Source: Sideroxyarcus emersonii
GTDB taxonomy: Bacteria > Pseudomonadota > Gammaproteobacteria > Burkholderiales > Gallionellaceae
Reading direction: 5' to 3'
NCBI RefSeq assembly: GCF_021654335.1
Contig: NZ_AP023423.1
Span: 124,001 to 188,000, forward strand
DNA: 64,000 nucleotides
Shown: positions 56,681 to 64,000 of the stretch, in pieces
Numbering within the stretch: position 1 is the stretch's first letter
Layout of the letters: each line of letters begins with the position of its first letter
Position numbers and translations under genes: made by a program
The notes under the pieces: model-generated
Databases searched by the model: none
What the model saw: only the letters and a program-made list of their open reading frames with translations
Told to the model about the DNA's origin: nothing

Positions 56681-59449
56681 TCAGCCGCTGTTGCGCAATC
56701 CGGTGGCGATGCCGTTGATGCTGAGGTGGATGGCGCGCTTGACCTTTTCATCGTTGTCGCCGGCACGATGGCGCTGCAGCAAAGCCACCTGCAGGTGGTT
56801 GAGCGGGTCGATGTAAGGCGTGCGGGTCAGCAGGCTGCGCGCAAATGCGGGGTTGTCCTGCAGCAGGGTGCTGGCGCCGGTGATGGCAAACAGCATCTCG
56901 ATGGTGGTCTCCCACTCGCGGTTGATGGCGCCGAAGATGCGCTCGCGCAATTCGACGTCTTCAACCAGTTCCGCGTAACGTGAGGCGATACCCATGTCGC
57001 TCTTCGACAGCACCATGTCCATGTTCGACAGCATGCCGCGGAAGAACGCCCAGTTTTTGTACATTGCCTGCAATTGCTGCAGGCCGGCATCGCCTTCGCG
57101 TTCGATGAACTGCCTGACCGCGCTGCCGAAGCCGAACCAGCCCGGCAGCATGGCGCGGCTCAAGCCCCAGCTGAACACCCAGGGAATGGCGCGCAGATCC
57201 TCGATGCGGTCGGAGGCCTTGCGCGACGAGGGGCGGCTGCCGATATTGAGTTCGGCGATCTCGCGGATCGGCGTGGCGGTAAAGAAGTAATCGTTGAAAC
57301 CCGGGGTTTCGTACACCAGCTTGCGATAAGCGGCGAAGGCATCGAGGCTCAGCGCCTCCATGATGCGGTGATATTCCGGCATGGTGCTGTCGGCGCCGTG
57401 ATGGTGCAGCAGGGTGGCTTCGAGCGTCGCGGCGATCAGCGTCTCCAGATTGCGGCGGCCGATCTCCGGGTTGGAATATTTGCTGGCGATCACTTCACCC
57501 TGCTCGGTGATGCGGATCTGGCCGTTCACGCTGCCGGGCGGTTGCGCCAGGATCGCGTCGTAGCTGGGGCCGCCGCCGCGCCCGACGGTGCCGCCGCGGC
57601 CATGGAACAGGCGCAGTTCGATGCCGTGCTTCTCGAACACTTTCACCAGTTCCACTTCCGCCTTGTACAGTTCCCAGTTGGCGGTGAGGTAGCCGCCGTC
57701 CTTGTTGCTGTCGGAGTAGCCGAGCATCACTTCCTGCGTGCTGTTGCGGCTGGCCAGCAGCTTGCGGTACCACGGGATGGAGAACAGTGCGTCCATGATG
57801 GCAGCGCCGCCGCGCAGGTCTTCGATGGTCTCGAACAGCGGGATGATGTTGACGTGCAGGGTCTCGCCATCCTGCAGCAAACCGACCTGCTGCAGCATCA
57901 GCGCGACTTCCAGCACGTCGCTCACCGCATCGGCCTTGGAGATGATGTGGTTGGGCAGGGCGCCGTGGCCGTAGCGGCGGTGGATATCGGCGGCGGCCTG
58001 CATGATGCGCAGCTCGCTTTGCGGAACGGCGGAATAGCGCTCGATGTCGGTCAGCAAGAGTTTGCCTGCCTGCAAGGCATCCAGCAGAACCTCGCGCTTT
58101 GCAGATTCATCCAGGTCGGCGTAGTTCGCCTTGCCGGAACTGTGCGAGAACAGTTCCGCCACGGTTTGTTCGAGGATGGCGCTGTGCTGGCGCATGTCCA
58201 GCGGTGCCAGATAGAAACCGAACAGCTCGGCGGCGCGACGCAGGTTGGCCAGACGGCCGCGCGCCAGGTAGACCGCGCCATGCTTGAACAGCGATTCGAT
58301 CAGCACATCCAGATCGGCGATGAATTCCTGCGAGGACGCATAAGGCTTGGCGTGCGGATCAACCGGGCGCAGGCGCGACAGCTCGTGGCCAAGGTGCCGG
58401 GCGGTGGCCGACAGGCGGGAATAGATCAGGATCAGTGCACGCCGGTAGGGTTCATCGGCGCGCGCGGGGGATTTGTCCGGCGAGGCATCCGAAAGCTTGC
58501 GCAGTTCGGGAGTGACCTCGACCAGGCGGTCGGTCAGGCTCAGGCGGGTGCCGAGCAGGTGGGTCTCGTTCAGGTAGTACTCGAACGCCAGTGCGGAATG
58601 CTGTTGCACTGCGTCCGACATCACGTCGTGTGTCACGAACGGGTTGCCGTCGCGGTCGCCGCCGATCCAGCTGCCCACGCGCAGAATGGGCGGAACCTTG
58701 ATGTCCTTGTCGAAGCGCGACTCCAGCTGCTTTTCCAGGTTCGCATACAGCTTGGGGATCTCGGCCAGGAAGGTGTAGCGGTAATACTCCAGTCCGTTGC
58801 GGATCTCGTCGCGCACGTTCAGCTTGGAGGTGCGCAGCATGCGCGTCTGCCACAGGATCAGCACGAAGCGGTGCAGGGCTTCCTCGTTCTCGGCCAGGTC
58901 GTCCGGGGTCATGTCGACGCGGTCGCGGCTGGAGAGCAGGCTGGAAATGATCAGCTGGCAGTCGAGGATGCTCTTGCGCTGCACTTCGGTAGGATGGGCG
59001 GTCAGCACGGGAGAGACCAGCGCATTGTCCAGGAATGCCTGCAGCGTATCCTTGTCGATCTTCTTTTCTTCCAGCCGGTCCAGTGCCAGCTGCAGGGAAC
59101 CGTCCTTGGGGGCGGTGCCGGCCTTGAGATGGGCGCGGTGGCGGCGATTGTGGTGCAGGTCTTCGGCGATGTTGGTGAGCTGCGAGAAATAGCTGAAGGC
59201 ACGCACCACGGCAAGCGTCTCGGTGGGCGAGAGCGCGTCCAGCATCTTCTCCAGCACTTCGCCGTCGCGCTCGTCCTGGGTCTTGCGGAAACGCACCGCG
59301 GCGCGGCGCACGTTCTCGACCAGCTGGAAGGTCTCTTCGCCTTCCTGCTCGCGCAAAGTGTCTCCCAAGATGCGACCCAACAGGCGCACGTCATCGCGCA
59401 GAGGCAGGTCTTTGCTGGAGATATCGGCAGGTGCGGAGATCAGGTTCAT
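56681..59449 (-). CDS. ppc: Phosphoenolpyruvate carboxylase
   Basis: PEPC, 922 residues: fixes bicarbonate onto PEP to give oxaloacetate (anaplerosis). Signatures: TAHPTEVQRKS near 156, the catalytic GYSDSNKDGGY, the mobile-loop GRGGTVGRGGGP, and the C-terminal RNSG (ends GLRNSG). In an autotroph it fills the TCA cycle from Calvin-cycle carbon. It is divergent from hemC, 98 bases away, and convergent with cyc2-3. The closeness to hemC is common in betaproteobacteria. Confidence 0.97.
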   Translation of the reverse strand: MNLISAPADISSKDLPLRDDVRLLGRILGDTLREQEGEETFQLVENVRRAAVRFRKTQDERDGEVLEKMLDALSPTETLAVVRAFSYFSQLTNIAEDLHHNRRHRAHLKAGTAPKDGSLQLALDRLEEKKIDKDTLQAFLDNALVSPVLTAHPTEVQRKSILDCQLIISSLLSSRDRVDMTPDDLAENEEALHRFVLILWQTRMLRTSKLNVRDEIRNGLEYYRYTFLAEIPKLYANLEKQLESRFDKDIKVPPILRVGSWIGGDRDGNPFVTHDVMSDAVQQHSALAFEYYLNETHLLGTRLSLTDRLVEVTPELRKLSDASPDKSPARADEPYRRALILIYSRLSATARHLGHELSRLRPVDPHAKPYASSQEFIADLDVLIESLFKHGAVYLARGRLANLRRAAELFGFYLAPLDMRQHSAILEQTVAELFSHSSGKANYADLDESAKREVLLDALQAGKLLLTDIERYSAVPQSELRIMQAAADIHRRYGHGALPNHIISKADAVSDVLEVALMLQQVGLLQDGETLHVNIIPLFETIEDLRGGAAIMDALFSIPWYRKLLASRNSTQEVMLGYSDSNKDGGYLTANWELYKAEVELVKVFEKHGIELRLFHGRGGTVGRGGGPSYDAILAQPPGSVNGQIRITEQGEVIASKYSNPEIGRRNLETLIAATLEATLLHHHGADSTMPEYHRIMEALSLDAFAAYRKLVYETPGFNDYFFTATPIREIAELNIGSRPSSRKASDRIEDLRAIPWVFSWGLSRAMLPGWFGFGSAVRQFIEREGDAGLQQLQAMYKNWAFFRGMLSNMDMVLSKSDMGIASRYAELVEDVELRERIFGAINREWETTIEMLFAITGASTLLQDNPAFARSLLTRTPYIDPLNHLQVALLQRHRAGDNDEKVKRAIHLSINGIATGLRNSG

Positions 59450-59547
59450 TTTCTTCTATGTGTCGTCGGCGCAAAAGCGCGGCGCACCTGTTAGAATGCG
59501 CCGCGCATTTACCGCAAATAATTAGCCACAAATATTAGGAAAACCCG

Positions 59548-60492
59548 ATGAATCAGGCTTCTCTTGTTCCCCCAGCCCGGCTGGTGATCGCTTCGCGCGA
59601 AAGCGCATTGGCCATGTGGCAAGCAGAACACATACGAGACAGGCTGCGGGCATTATACCCGCAAACGACGGTTAGCATATTGGGCATGACCACGCAGGGC
59701 GACCAGATCCTCGATGTGACCCTGTCCAAGATCGGCGGCAAGGGACTGTTCGTCAAGGAACTGGAGACTGCGCTGGAGAACGGCAGCGCGGATATCGCGG
59801 TGCATTCGCTCAAGGATGTGCCGATGAACCTGCCGCAGGGTTTTGCGCTGGCCTGCATCGGCGAGCGCGAGGATCCGCGCGACGCCTTCGTTTCCAACAA
59901 CTTCGACAGCCTTGCCGCCCTGCCTGCGGGCAGCGTGGTCGGCACCTCCAGCCTGCGCCGCGAAAGCCAGTTGCGTGCGCGTTTCCCGCACCTGAAGATC
60001 GAGCCGTTGCGCGGCAACGTGCAGACCCGCCTGCGCAAGCTGGACGAAGGCCAATACGCTGCCATCATCCTGGCCGCGGCAGGGTTGAAGCGCCTGGGAC
60101 TGGCGAATCGCATCCGCAACATCATCTCCTCCGACGACAGCCTGCCCGCCGTGGGGCAGGGCGCGCTCGGCATCGAAACGCGTGCCGACCGCACCGACCT
60201 CAAGGCGGTGCTGGCGCCGCTGCATCACGCCGACACGGCCGCCTGCGTGCTGGCGGAGCGCGCGATGAGCCGTGCGCTGGCCGGCAGTTGCCAGGTGCCG
60301 CTGGGCGGCTTTGCCGAAGTGCAGGGCGGCAAGCTGCGCATGCGCGGTTTCGTCGCCACGCCCGACGGCAAACGGCTGCTGCGCGCCGAGTACAGCGGCG
60401 AGATCGCGCAGCCGGAGGCGCTGGGTGACCTGGTCGCCCGCGACCTGCTCAGGCAGGGAGCTGGCGAGATCCTGGCCGCACTGAATGGCTGA
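59548..60492 (+). CDS. hemC: Porphobilinogen deaminase (hydroxymethylbilane synthase)
   Basis: HemC, 314 residues: polymerizes four porphobilinogens using a dipyrromethane cofactor attached to C248 ([10 protein letters not shown]). Other blocks: [48 protein letters not shown], and [11 protein letters not shown]. It starts the hemC-hemD-hemX-hemY unit; a TAGAAT at 59492-59497 could be the -10. Heme supply matters for a cytochrome-heavy cell. Confidence 0.97.
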   Translation: MNQASLVPPARLVIASRESALAMWQAEHIRDRLRALYPQTTVSILGMTTQGDQILDVTLSKIGGKGLFVKELETALENGSADIAVHSLKDVPMNLPQGFALACIGEREDPRDAFVSNNFDSLAALPAGSVVGTSSLRRESQLRARFPHLKIEPLRGNVQTRLRKLDEGQYAAIILAAAGLKRLGLANRIRNIISSDDSLPAVGQGALGIETRADRTDLKAVLAPLHHADTAACVLAERAMSRALAGSCQVPLGGFAEVQGGKLRMRGFVATPDGKRLLRAEYSGEIAQPEALGDLVARDLLRQGAGEILAALNG

Positions 60493-61252
60493 CCTTCCGC
60501 TAAGCGGACTGAATATCGTCATCACGCGACCGCGTGCACAAGCCGTCGACCTGGCTCGGCGGATCGAACAGCTGGGCGGCACGCCGTTGTCTTTCCCCCT
60601 GCTGGAGATCGAGCCGGTCGGCGACCCGCAAGCATTGCACGAACAGCTATCCCGCCTGCAGCAGACCGACCTCGCGATCTTCGTCAGCCCGAATGCCGTG
60701 CATTACGGTATGGAGGCAATACGCGCGGCAGGCGGGCTGCCTCGCTCGCTGCAGGTCGCAACCGTAGGACAGGGCAGCGCAAGGGCGCTGCACGAACAGG
60801 GCGTCGCCCAGGTCCTGGCGCCATCCGGTCGTTCCGACAGCGAGGCACTGCTGGCACTGCCCGAGCTGCAGCAGGTTGCAGGACGGAGGGTGATGATCTT
60901 CCGCGGCAACGGCGGGCGCGAACTGCTGGGCGATACGCTCAGGGCCAGAGGAGCGACGGTGGAATATATCGAGTGTTACCGGCGCAGCAAACCCGAGCTG
61001 GACGTGGCTGCACTGCTGGCAAGGCAGCCGCATGCGGTTGCCGTGTCGAGCAGCGAGGCATTGGCGCACTTGCGGGAACTGCTCGGGCCGTCGGGCCGAG
61101 CCGGTCTGATGGCGATGCCGCTGTTCCTGGGGCATGAGCGCATCGCCGAAGCGGCGCGGCAACAAGGCTGGCAGCATATATACGTCACCGGGGCCGGAGA
61201 TGACGGACTGTTGTCGGGTTTGGTAGCATGGGCGCATGACAGACGGAAATGA
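60485..61252 (+). CDS. hemD: Uroporphyrinogen-III synthase
   Basis: HemD, 255 residues: closes hydroxymethylbilane to uroporphyrinogen III with ring-D inversion. Two alternating lobes; recognizable blocks are [23 protein letters not shown] at the start, [10 protein letters not shown] near 70, and CYRRSKPEL near 160. The sequence is poorly conserved across the family, so position after hemC (8-base overlap) supports the call. It overlaps hemX by 17 bases. Confidence 0.93.
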   Translation: MADLPLSGLNIVITRPRAQAVDLARRIEQLGGTPLSFPLLEIEPVGDPQALHEQLSRLQQTDLAIFVSPNAVHYGMEAIRAAGGLPRSLQVATVGQGSARALHEQGVAQVLAPSGRSDSEALLALPELQQVAGRRVMIFRGNGGRELLGDTLRARGATVEYIECYRRSKPELDVAALLARQPHAVAVSSSEALAHLRELLGPSGRAGLMAMPLFLGHERIAEAARQQGWQHIYVTGAGDDGLLSGLVAWAHDRRK

Positions 61253-62342
61253 AACCATGAGCGAATCAGTACAGCCACCACCATCTGCCGACAAGACGGG
61301 TGCATTGCCGGAAACGGCAGGCACGCCGCAGCAACCTGCGGGAGGCCACCGCCTGGCCGATCTGTTTTCGCGCCTGACCCTGACGCAGCTCACCCTGCTG
61401 GTGCTGGTGGTGATCTTCATCTGGCAATGGCTGGATGCGCACACCCAGCTCAACCAGACGCAACAGGAAGTGGCGCGTCGCCTGTCCGAGGTGGAAGCGG
61501 CGAACAAGGCCAACCAGATGCTGCTGGCGCAGAACCAGGAACTGGTGCGCGAACTTGGCGGCAAGCTCGGCCTGGTGGAAAGCAAGTATGCGGAGACGCA
61601 GAACCAGCGAGCCGCGCTGGAGGCCCTGTATCAGGAGATGTCGAGCAGCCGCGACCAGACGGCATTGGCGGAAGTCGAACAGATGTTGCTCATCGCCGGC
61701 CAGCAGTTGCAGTTGTCTTCCAACGTGAAAGCGGCATTGATTGCCATGCAGCAGGCGGAGAGCCGGCTGCAGCGGCCGGCTTTCGCCGGCCTGAAGAAGC
61801 GCATAGACCAGGACATCGACAAGCTGCGTGCCCTGCCCAATATCGATGTGCCGGCCATCAATCTGCGGCTGGATGGAGTGATCGGCATGATCGACAGCCT
61901 GCCGTTGGCGCAGGATGCGCATATCCAGGCGCAGAAATCCGCAGCGGTGGCCGAGCCGGTGGAAGGGGTATGGAAGCGCTTCTGGAGCGAGGTGTGGCAG
62001 GAAGCGAAATACCTGGTGCGCATCGAGAATACCGAGCGGCAGGAGATGCCCCTGCTGTCGCCGACGCAGACCTTCTTCCTGCGCGAGAACCTGAAGCTGC
62101 GCCTGCTTTCCGCGCGCATGGCCCTGCTGACCCGCGATGAGGTGAGCTTCCGCCGCGACCTGAAGACTTCGCAGGAATGGCTCAAGCGCTATTTCGACGT
62201 CAAGGCGGCCGACAGTGCGCAGGCGTTCGCAACGCTGCAGAAGCTGGCTGCATCCAACATCGTCATCGACATGCCGGATATCAGCGGCAGTCTGGAGGCG
62301 GTGCGCAACTACCGCATATCGCACGAACGGGGCGCGCGATGA
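61236..62342 (+). CDS. hemX: HemX-like membrane protein
   Basis: HemX, 368 residues: a bitopic membrane protein with a Pro/Ala-rich cytoplasmic start, one span at about 50-68 (LTLLVLVVIFIWQWL), a coiled coil at about 72-145, and a helical periplasmic domain (LLIAGQQLQLSSNVKAALIAMQQAESRL). It is often labelled uroporphyrinogen methyltransferase, but no methyltransferase motif is present. Two in-frame ATGs (61236, 61257) are possible. It overlaps hemY by four bases. Confidence 0.88.
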   Translation: MTDGNETMSESVQPPPSADKTGALPETAGTPQQPAGGHRLADLFSRLTLTQLTLLVLVVIFIWQWLDAHTQLNQTQQEVARRLSEVEAANKANQMLLAQNQELVRELGGKLGLVESKYAETQNQRAALEALYQEMSSSRDQTALAEVEQMLLIAGQQLQLSSNVKAALIAMQQAESRLQRPAFAGLKKRIDQDIDKLRALPNIDVPAINLRLDGVIGMIDSLPLAQDAHIQAQKSAAVAEPVEGVWKRFWSEVWQEAKYLVRIENTERQEMPLLSPTQTFFLRENLKLRLLSARMALLTRDEVSFRRDLKTSQEWLKRYFDVKAADSAQAFATLQKLAASNIVIDMPDISGSLEAVRNYRISHERGAR

Positions 62343-63499
62343 AACACCTGCTCTGGCTGCTCGGCCTGTTCGCCGCCGCTGTCGCAGTCATGCTGGCGGC
62401 ACGCAACCCCGGCTATGTCCAGTTCGTCTATCCGCCATACAAGATCGAGATGTCGCTGACGCTATTCGTGTTCGCACTGCTGGCGGGGTTCGCGTTGTGC
62501 TATCTGCTGGTGCGCCTGGCCGTGGTGACGCTGCGCCTGCCCGAATATGTGCGCACCTTCCGCGAGGAACGCGCCACCAGCAAGGGTCGCGCCGCGATGA
62601 TCGAGGCGCTGAAGGCCTATTTCGAAGGGCGTTTTACCGCAGCGGAGAAAGCCGCGGTGCGGGCGATGGAGCTGGGCGAGAAATCGGGGCTGAACTCCAT
62701 CGTCGCGGCGCGTGCCGCGCATGAGCTGCGCGAGTTCGACCGGCGCGATGCCTACCTGGCGGGTGCCGAAGGCAAGACTGTGGGCGAGTCGACCATGCGG
62801 CTGATGGCAAAGACCGAGTTCCTGCTCGACCAGAAGCAGCCGCAATCGGCGCTCAATTCCCTGAAAGAACTGAGCGATTCCGGCATGCACAAGCACATCG
62901 GCGCGCTCAGCCTGGAACTGAAGGCGCAGCAGCAGGCGCGCAACTGGGATGCCGTGCTGGAGGTGATGGCGCAGCTGGAGAAACGCAACGCGATCGACAA
63001 GACGGTGGCCACGCAGATGCGCCAGCAGGCCTGGCTGGAGAAGCTGCGCAGCCAGGCGCTCGACATCGCCACGCTGCGCGCCGTGTGGAAATCGATCCCG
63101 GGCGAATTCCGGCATCGCGCCAAGATCGCCGCCGCGGCGGCAGAGGCGTTCAGCAAGCTGGGCGACTGCAAGAGCGCGCAGCAGTTGCTTGCCGACAGCC
63201 TCAATGCGCAATGGGACAGCGAACTGGTCGCCCTGTACGGAGAATGCCACAACGACGACAACATCGCCCAGATCGAGCAGGCCGAACGGTGGTTGAAGCA
63301 GCATACCGACGATGCGGGACTGTTGCTCGCCCTGGGCAAGCTCTGCATGCATCAGCAGTTGTGGGGCAAGGCGCAAAGTTACCTGGACGCCAGTCTCAGC
63401 CTGGAGACGAGCCAGGCGGCCTATGCGGCGCTCGGTCAGCTGGCCGAAAAACTGGGCAAACACGAGGAAGCGCTGGCTTATTTCCAGAAAGCCATGTAA
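62339..63499 (+). CDS. hemY: HemY-like TPR membrane protein
   Basis: HemY (proteobacterial type), 386 residues. Two spans at about 4-22 and 40-62 are followed by a TPR-rich cytoplasmic or periplasmic part at about 100-380 (AERWLKQHTDDAGLLLALGKL, AAYAALGQLAEKLGKHEEALAYFQKA). It is a putative scaffold for late heme synthesis, not the Gram-positive coproporphyrinogen oxidase of the same name. The ATG overlaps the hemX stop (ATGA); the frame's upstream extension lies inside hemX and is ignored. Confidence 0.9.
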   Translation: MKHLLWLLGLFAAAVAVMLAARNPGYVQFVYPPYKIEMSLTLFVFALLAGFALCYLLVRLAVVTLRLPEYVRTFREERATSKGRAAMIEALKAYFEGRFTAAEKAAVRAMELGEKSGLNSIVAARAAHELREFDRRDAYLAGAEGKTVGESTMRLMAKTEFLLDQKQPQSALNSLKELSDSGMHKHIGALSLELKAQQQARNWDAVLEVMAQLEKRNAIDKTVATQMRQQAWLEKLRSQALDIATLRAVWKSIPGEFRHRAKIAAAAAEAFSKLGDCKSAQQLLADSLNAQWDSELVALYGECHNDDNIAQIEQAERWLKQHTDDAGLLLALGKLCMHQQLWGKAQSYLDASLSLETSQAAYAALGQLAEKLGKHEEALAYFQKAM

Positions 63500-63504
63500 G
63501 TGAT

Positions 63505-63522
63505 TGAACCGGAGCCGGTTCA
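63505..63522 (+). other. Hairpin after hemY
   Basis: TGAACCGG (63505-63512) and CCGGTTCA (63515-63522), 8-bp inverted repeat 5 bases after the stop. There is no T-tract, so termination is uncertain. Confidence 0.4.
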
Positions 63523-63675
63523 TCCCCTGCTGCCCGGCGGGCATAAGCGAAGTTCTATATCTTTTGGTCTATAGCCGAACGCCGATAGTGCTGCTAAAGT
63601 TTGCTTGCAGGCTATCCGGCCTGCGGACGTTCGCGTCCCGATCCGTGCCCGGTCACGGCGGGGCAGGAGACCCGG

Positions 63676-64000
63676 ATGAAACGCGGTGTACGACATTTCC
63701 TCTTGATCGGCATGATCGCCTGCCAGGCGATGGCGTTCCCTGCATGCGCCCAGACTTCCATGGTGTCTGAGCCGGCCGCAGAACACGCGCCCGCACAGCC
63801 GCAGGCGCGCGTACCAAACGAATATCTCGTCACGCTGGCCCCCAATGAGAACGAGGGCATCATCTCCCAGTATTACAGCCGCTACGGAATCAAATACCTG
63901 CATTTGCTGGAAGAGGATACTTTCCTGCTGGTCGTGTTCGATGATCCCGGCCCGCAGGAGATGGCGGCGCAGGCCAGCAAAGAGGCGCGCATCAGGGTGA
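63676..64000 (+). CDS. Secreted protein of unknown function (3' part missing)
   Basis: The open frame continues past the window end; 108 residues are visible. The signal peptide is MKRGVRHFLLIGMIACQAMAFPACA, preceded by a GGAG site (63666-63669). The mature part starts with a Pro/Ala/Gln-rich stretch (AAEHAPAQPQARVP) and then NEYLVTLAPNENEGIISQYYSRYGIKYLHLLEEDTFLL, which recalls the inhibitor/propeptide (I9-like) fold of secreted proteases or autotransporter passengers. That similarity is weak; no firm family call. Confidence 0.6.
   Translation, partial: MKRGVRHFLLIGMIACQAMAFPACAQTSMVSEPAAEHAPAQPQARVPNEYLVTLAPNENEGIISQYYSRYGIKYLHLLEEDTFLLVVFDDPGPQEMAAQASKEARIRV

Noticed and set aside
57074..59494. 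806-codon open frame on the plus strand across ppc
   Set aside because: Exact antisense shadow of phosphoenolpyruvate carboxylase with His/Gln-rich low-complexity translation and no ribosome site.

Overview
The window is about 60% G+C chromosomal sequence from a betaproteobacterium. The gene orders (mreBCD-mrdA-rodA-rlpA, dapF-DUF484-xerC, metK-ahcY-metF, groESL, hemA-prfA-prmC, argH-algZ-algR, ppc/hemCDXY) fit Nitrosomonadales. Three tandem genes for Cyc2-like outer-membrane cytochrome-porins suggest a neutrophilic iron oxidizer of the Gallionellaceae type (Sideroxydans/Gallionella-like). The lineage is inferred from gene content; no 16S rRNA or marker search was possible. I see no IS element, prophage, integrase island or CRISPR array.

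Layout. 1-6.4 kb: rod-shape and elongation operon (mreB fragment, mreC, mreD, mrdA, rodA, rlpA, DUF1304). 6.4-10.6 kb, minus strand: dapF, DUF484, xerC, rlmI and a CoA-binding protein. 10.7-11.7 kb: tRNA-Arg(CCG) and two small genes with strong ribosome binding sites. 11.8-20.7 kb: slt, cca, a deoxyinosine glycosylase, a MidA-type methyltransferase, a pteridine reductase, ttcA, a coiled-coil lipoprotein, a DUF386 protein and cytochrome b561. 20.8-26.1 kb, minus strand: a SAM-cycle operon (metK, ahcY, a small membrane protein, metF, a U32 protein) with an SAH riboswitch in front of ahcY. 26.2-29.4 kb: two lipid A acyltransferase-like genes and ubiD. 29.5-33 kb, minus strand: a beta-barrel protein, dacB and bioA. 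33.2-35.3 kb: groESL behind both a sigma-32-type promoter and a CIRCE operator. 35.4-42.5 kb: tRNA-Phe, a TssQ-like lipoprotein, then a CHASE2 nucleotide cyclase, a 1250-residue NHL/FN3/transglutaminase/TPR protein and a small periplasmic protein. 42.6-45.8 kb: hemA-prfA-prmC. 46-51.2 kb: argH, an AlgZ/AlgR pair and a second OmpR-type two-component pair. 51.3-56.7 kb: three tandem cyc2-like genes. 56.7-63.5 kb: ppc and hemCDXY. The last gene, a secreted protein, runs off the end.

Most notable system. Each cyc2-like gene at 51.7-56.6 kb is its own transcription unit and ends in its own GGGAG-core terminator. Upstream of each I read four TTNAC pentamers spaced exactly 11 bp apart, followed by an extended -10 element (TTGnTAGnAT). 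Direct repeats at 11-bp spacing are the classical operator layout for OmpR/PhoB-family regulators, and a gene pair for such a regulator and its membrane kinase lies immediately upstream (49.3-51.2 kb). The simplest reading is a dedicated signalling-to-electron-uptake cassette: a membrane kinase senses a periplasmic cue, the regulator binds the arrays, and three surface cytochrome-porins are made. The block sits between argH-algZR and ppc/hemCDXY; algR and hemC are near neighbours in some other proteobacteria.
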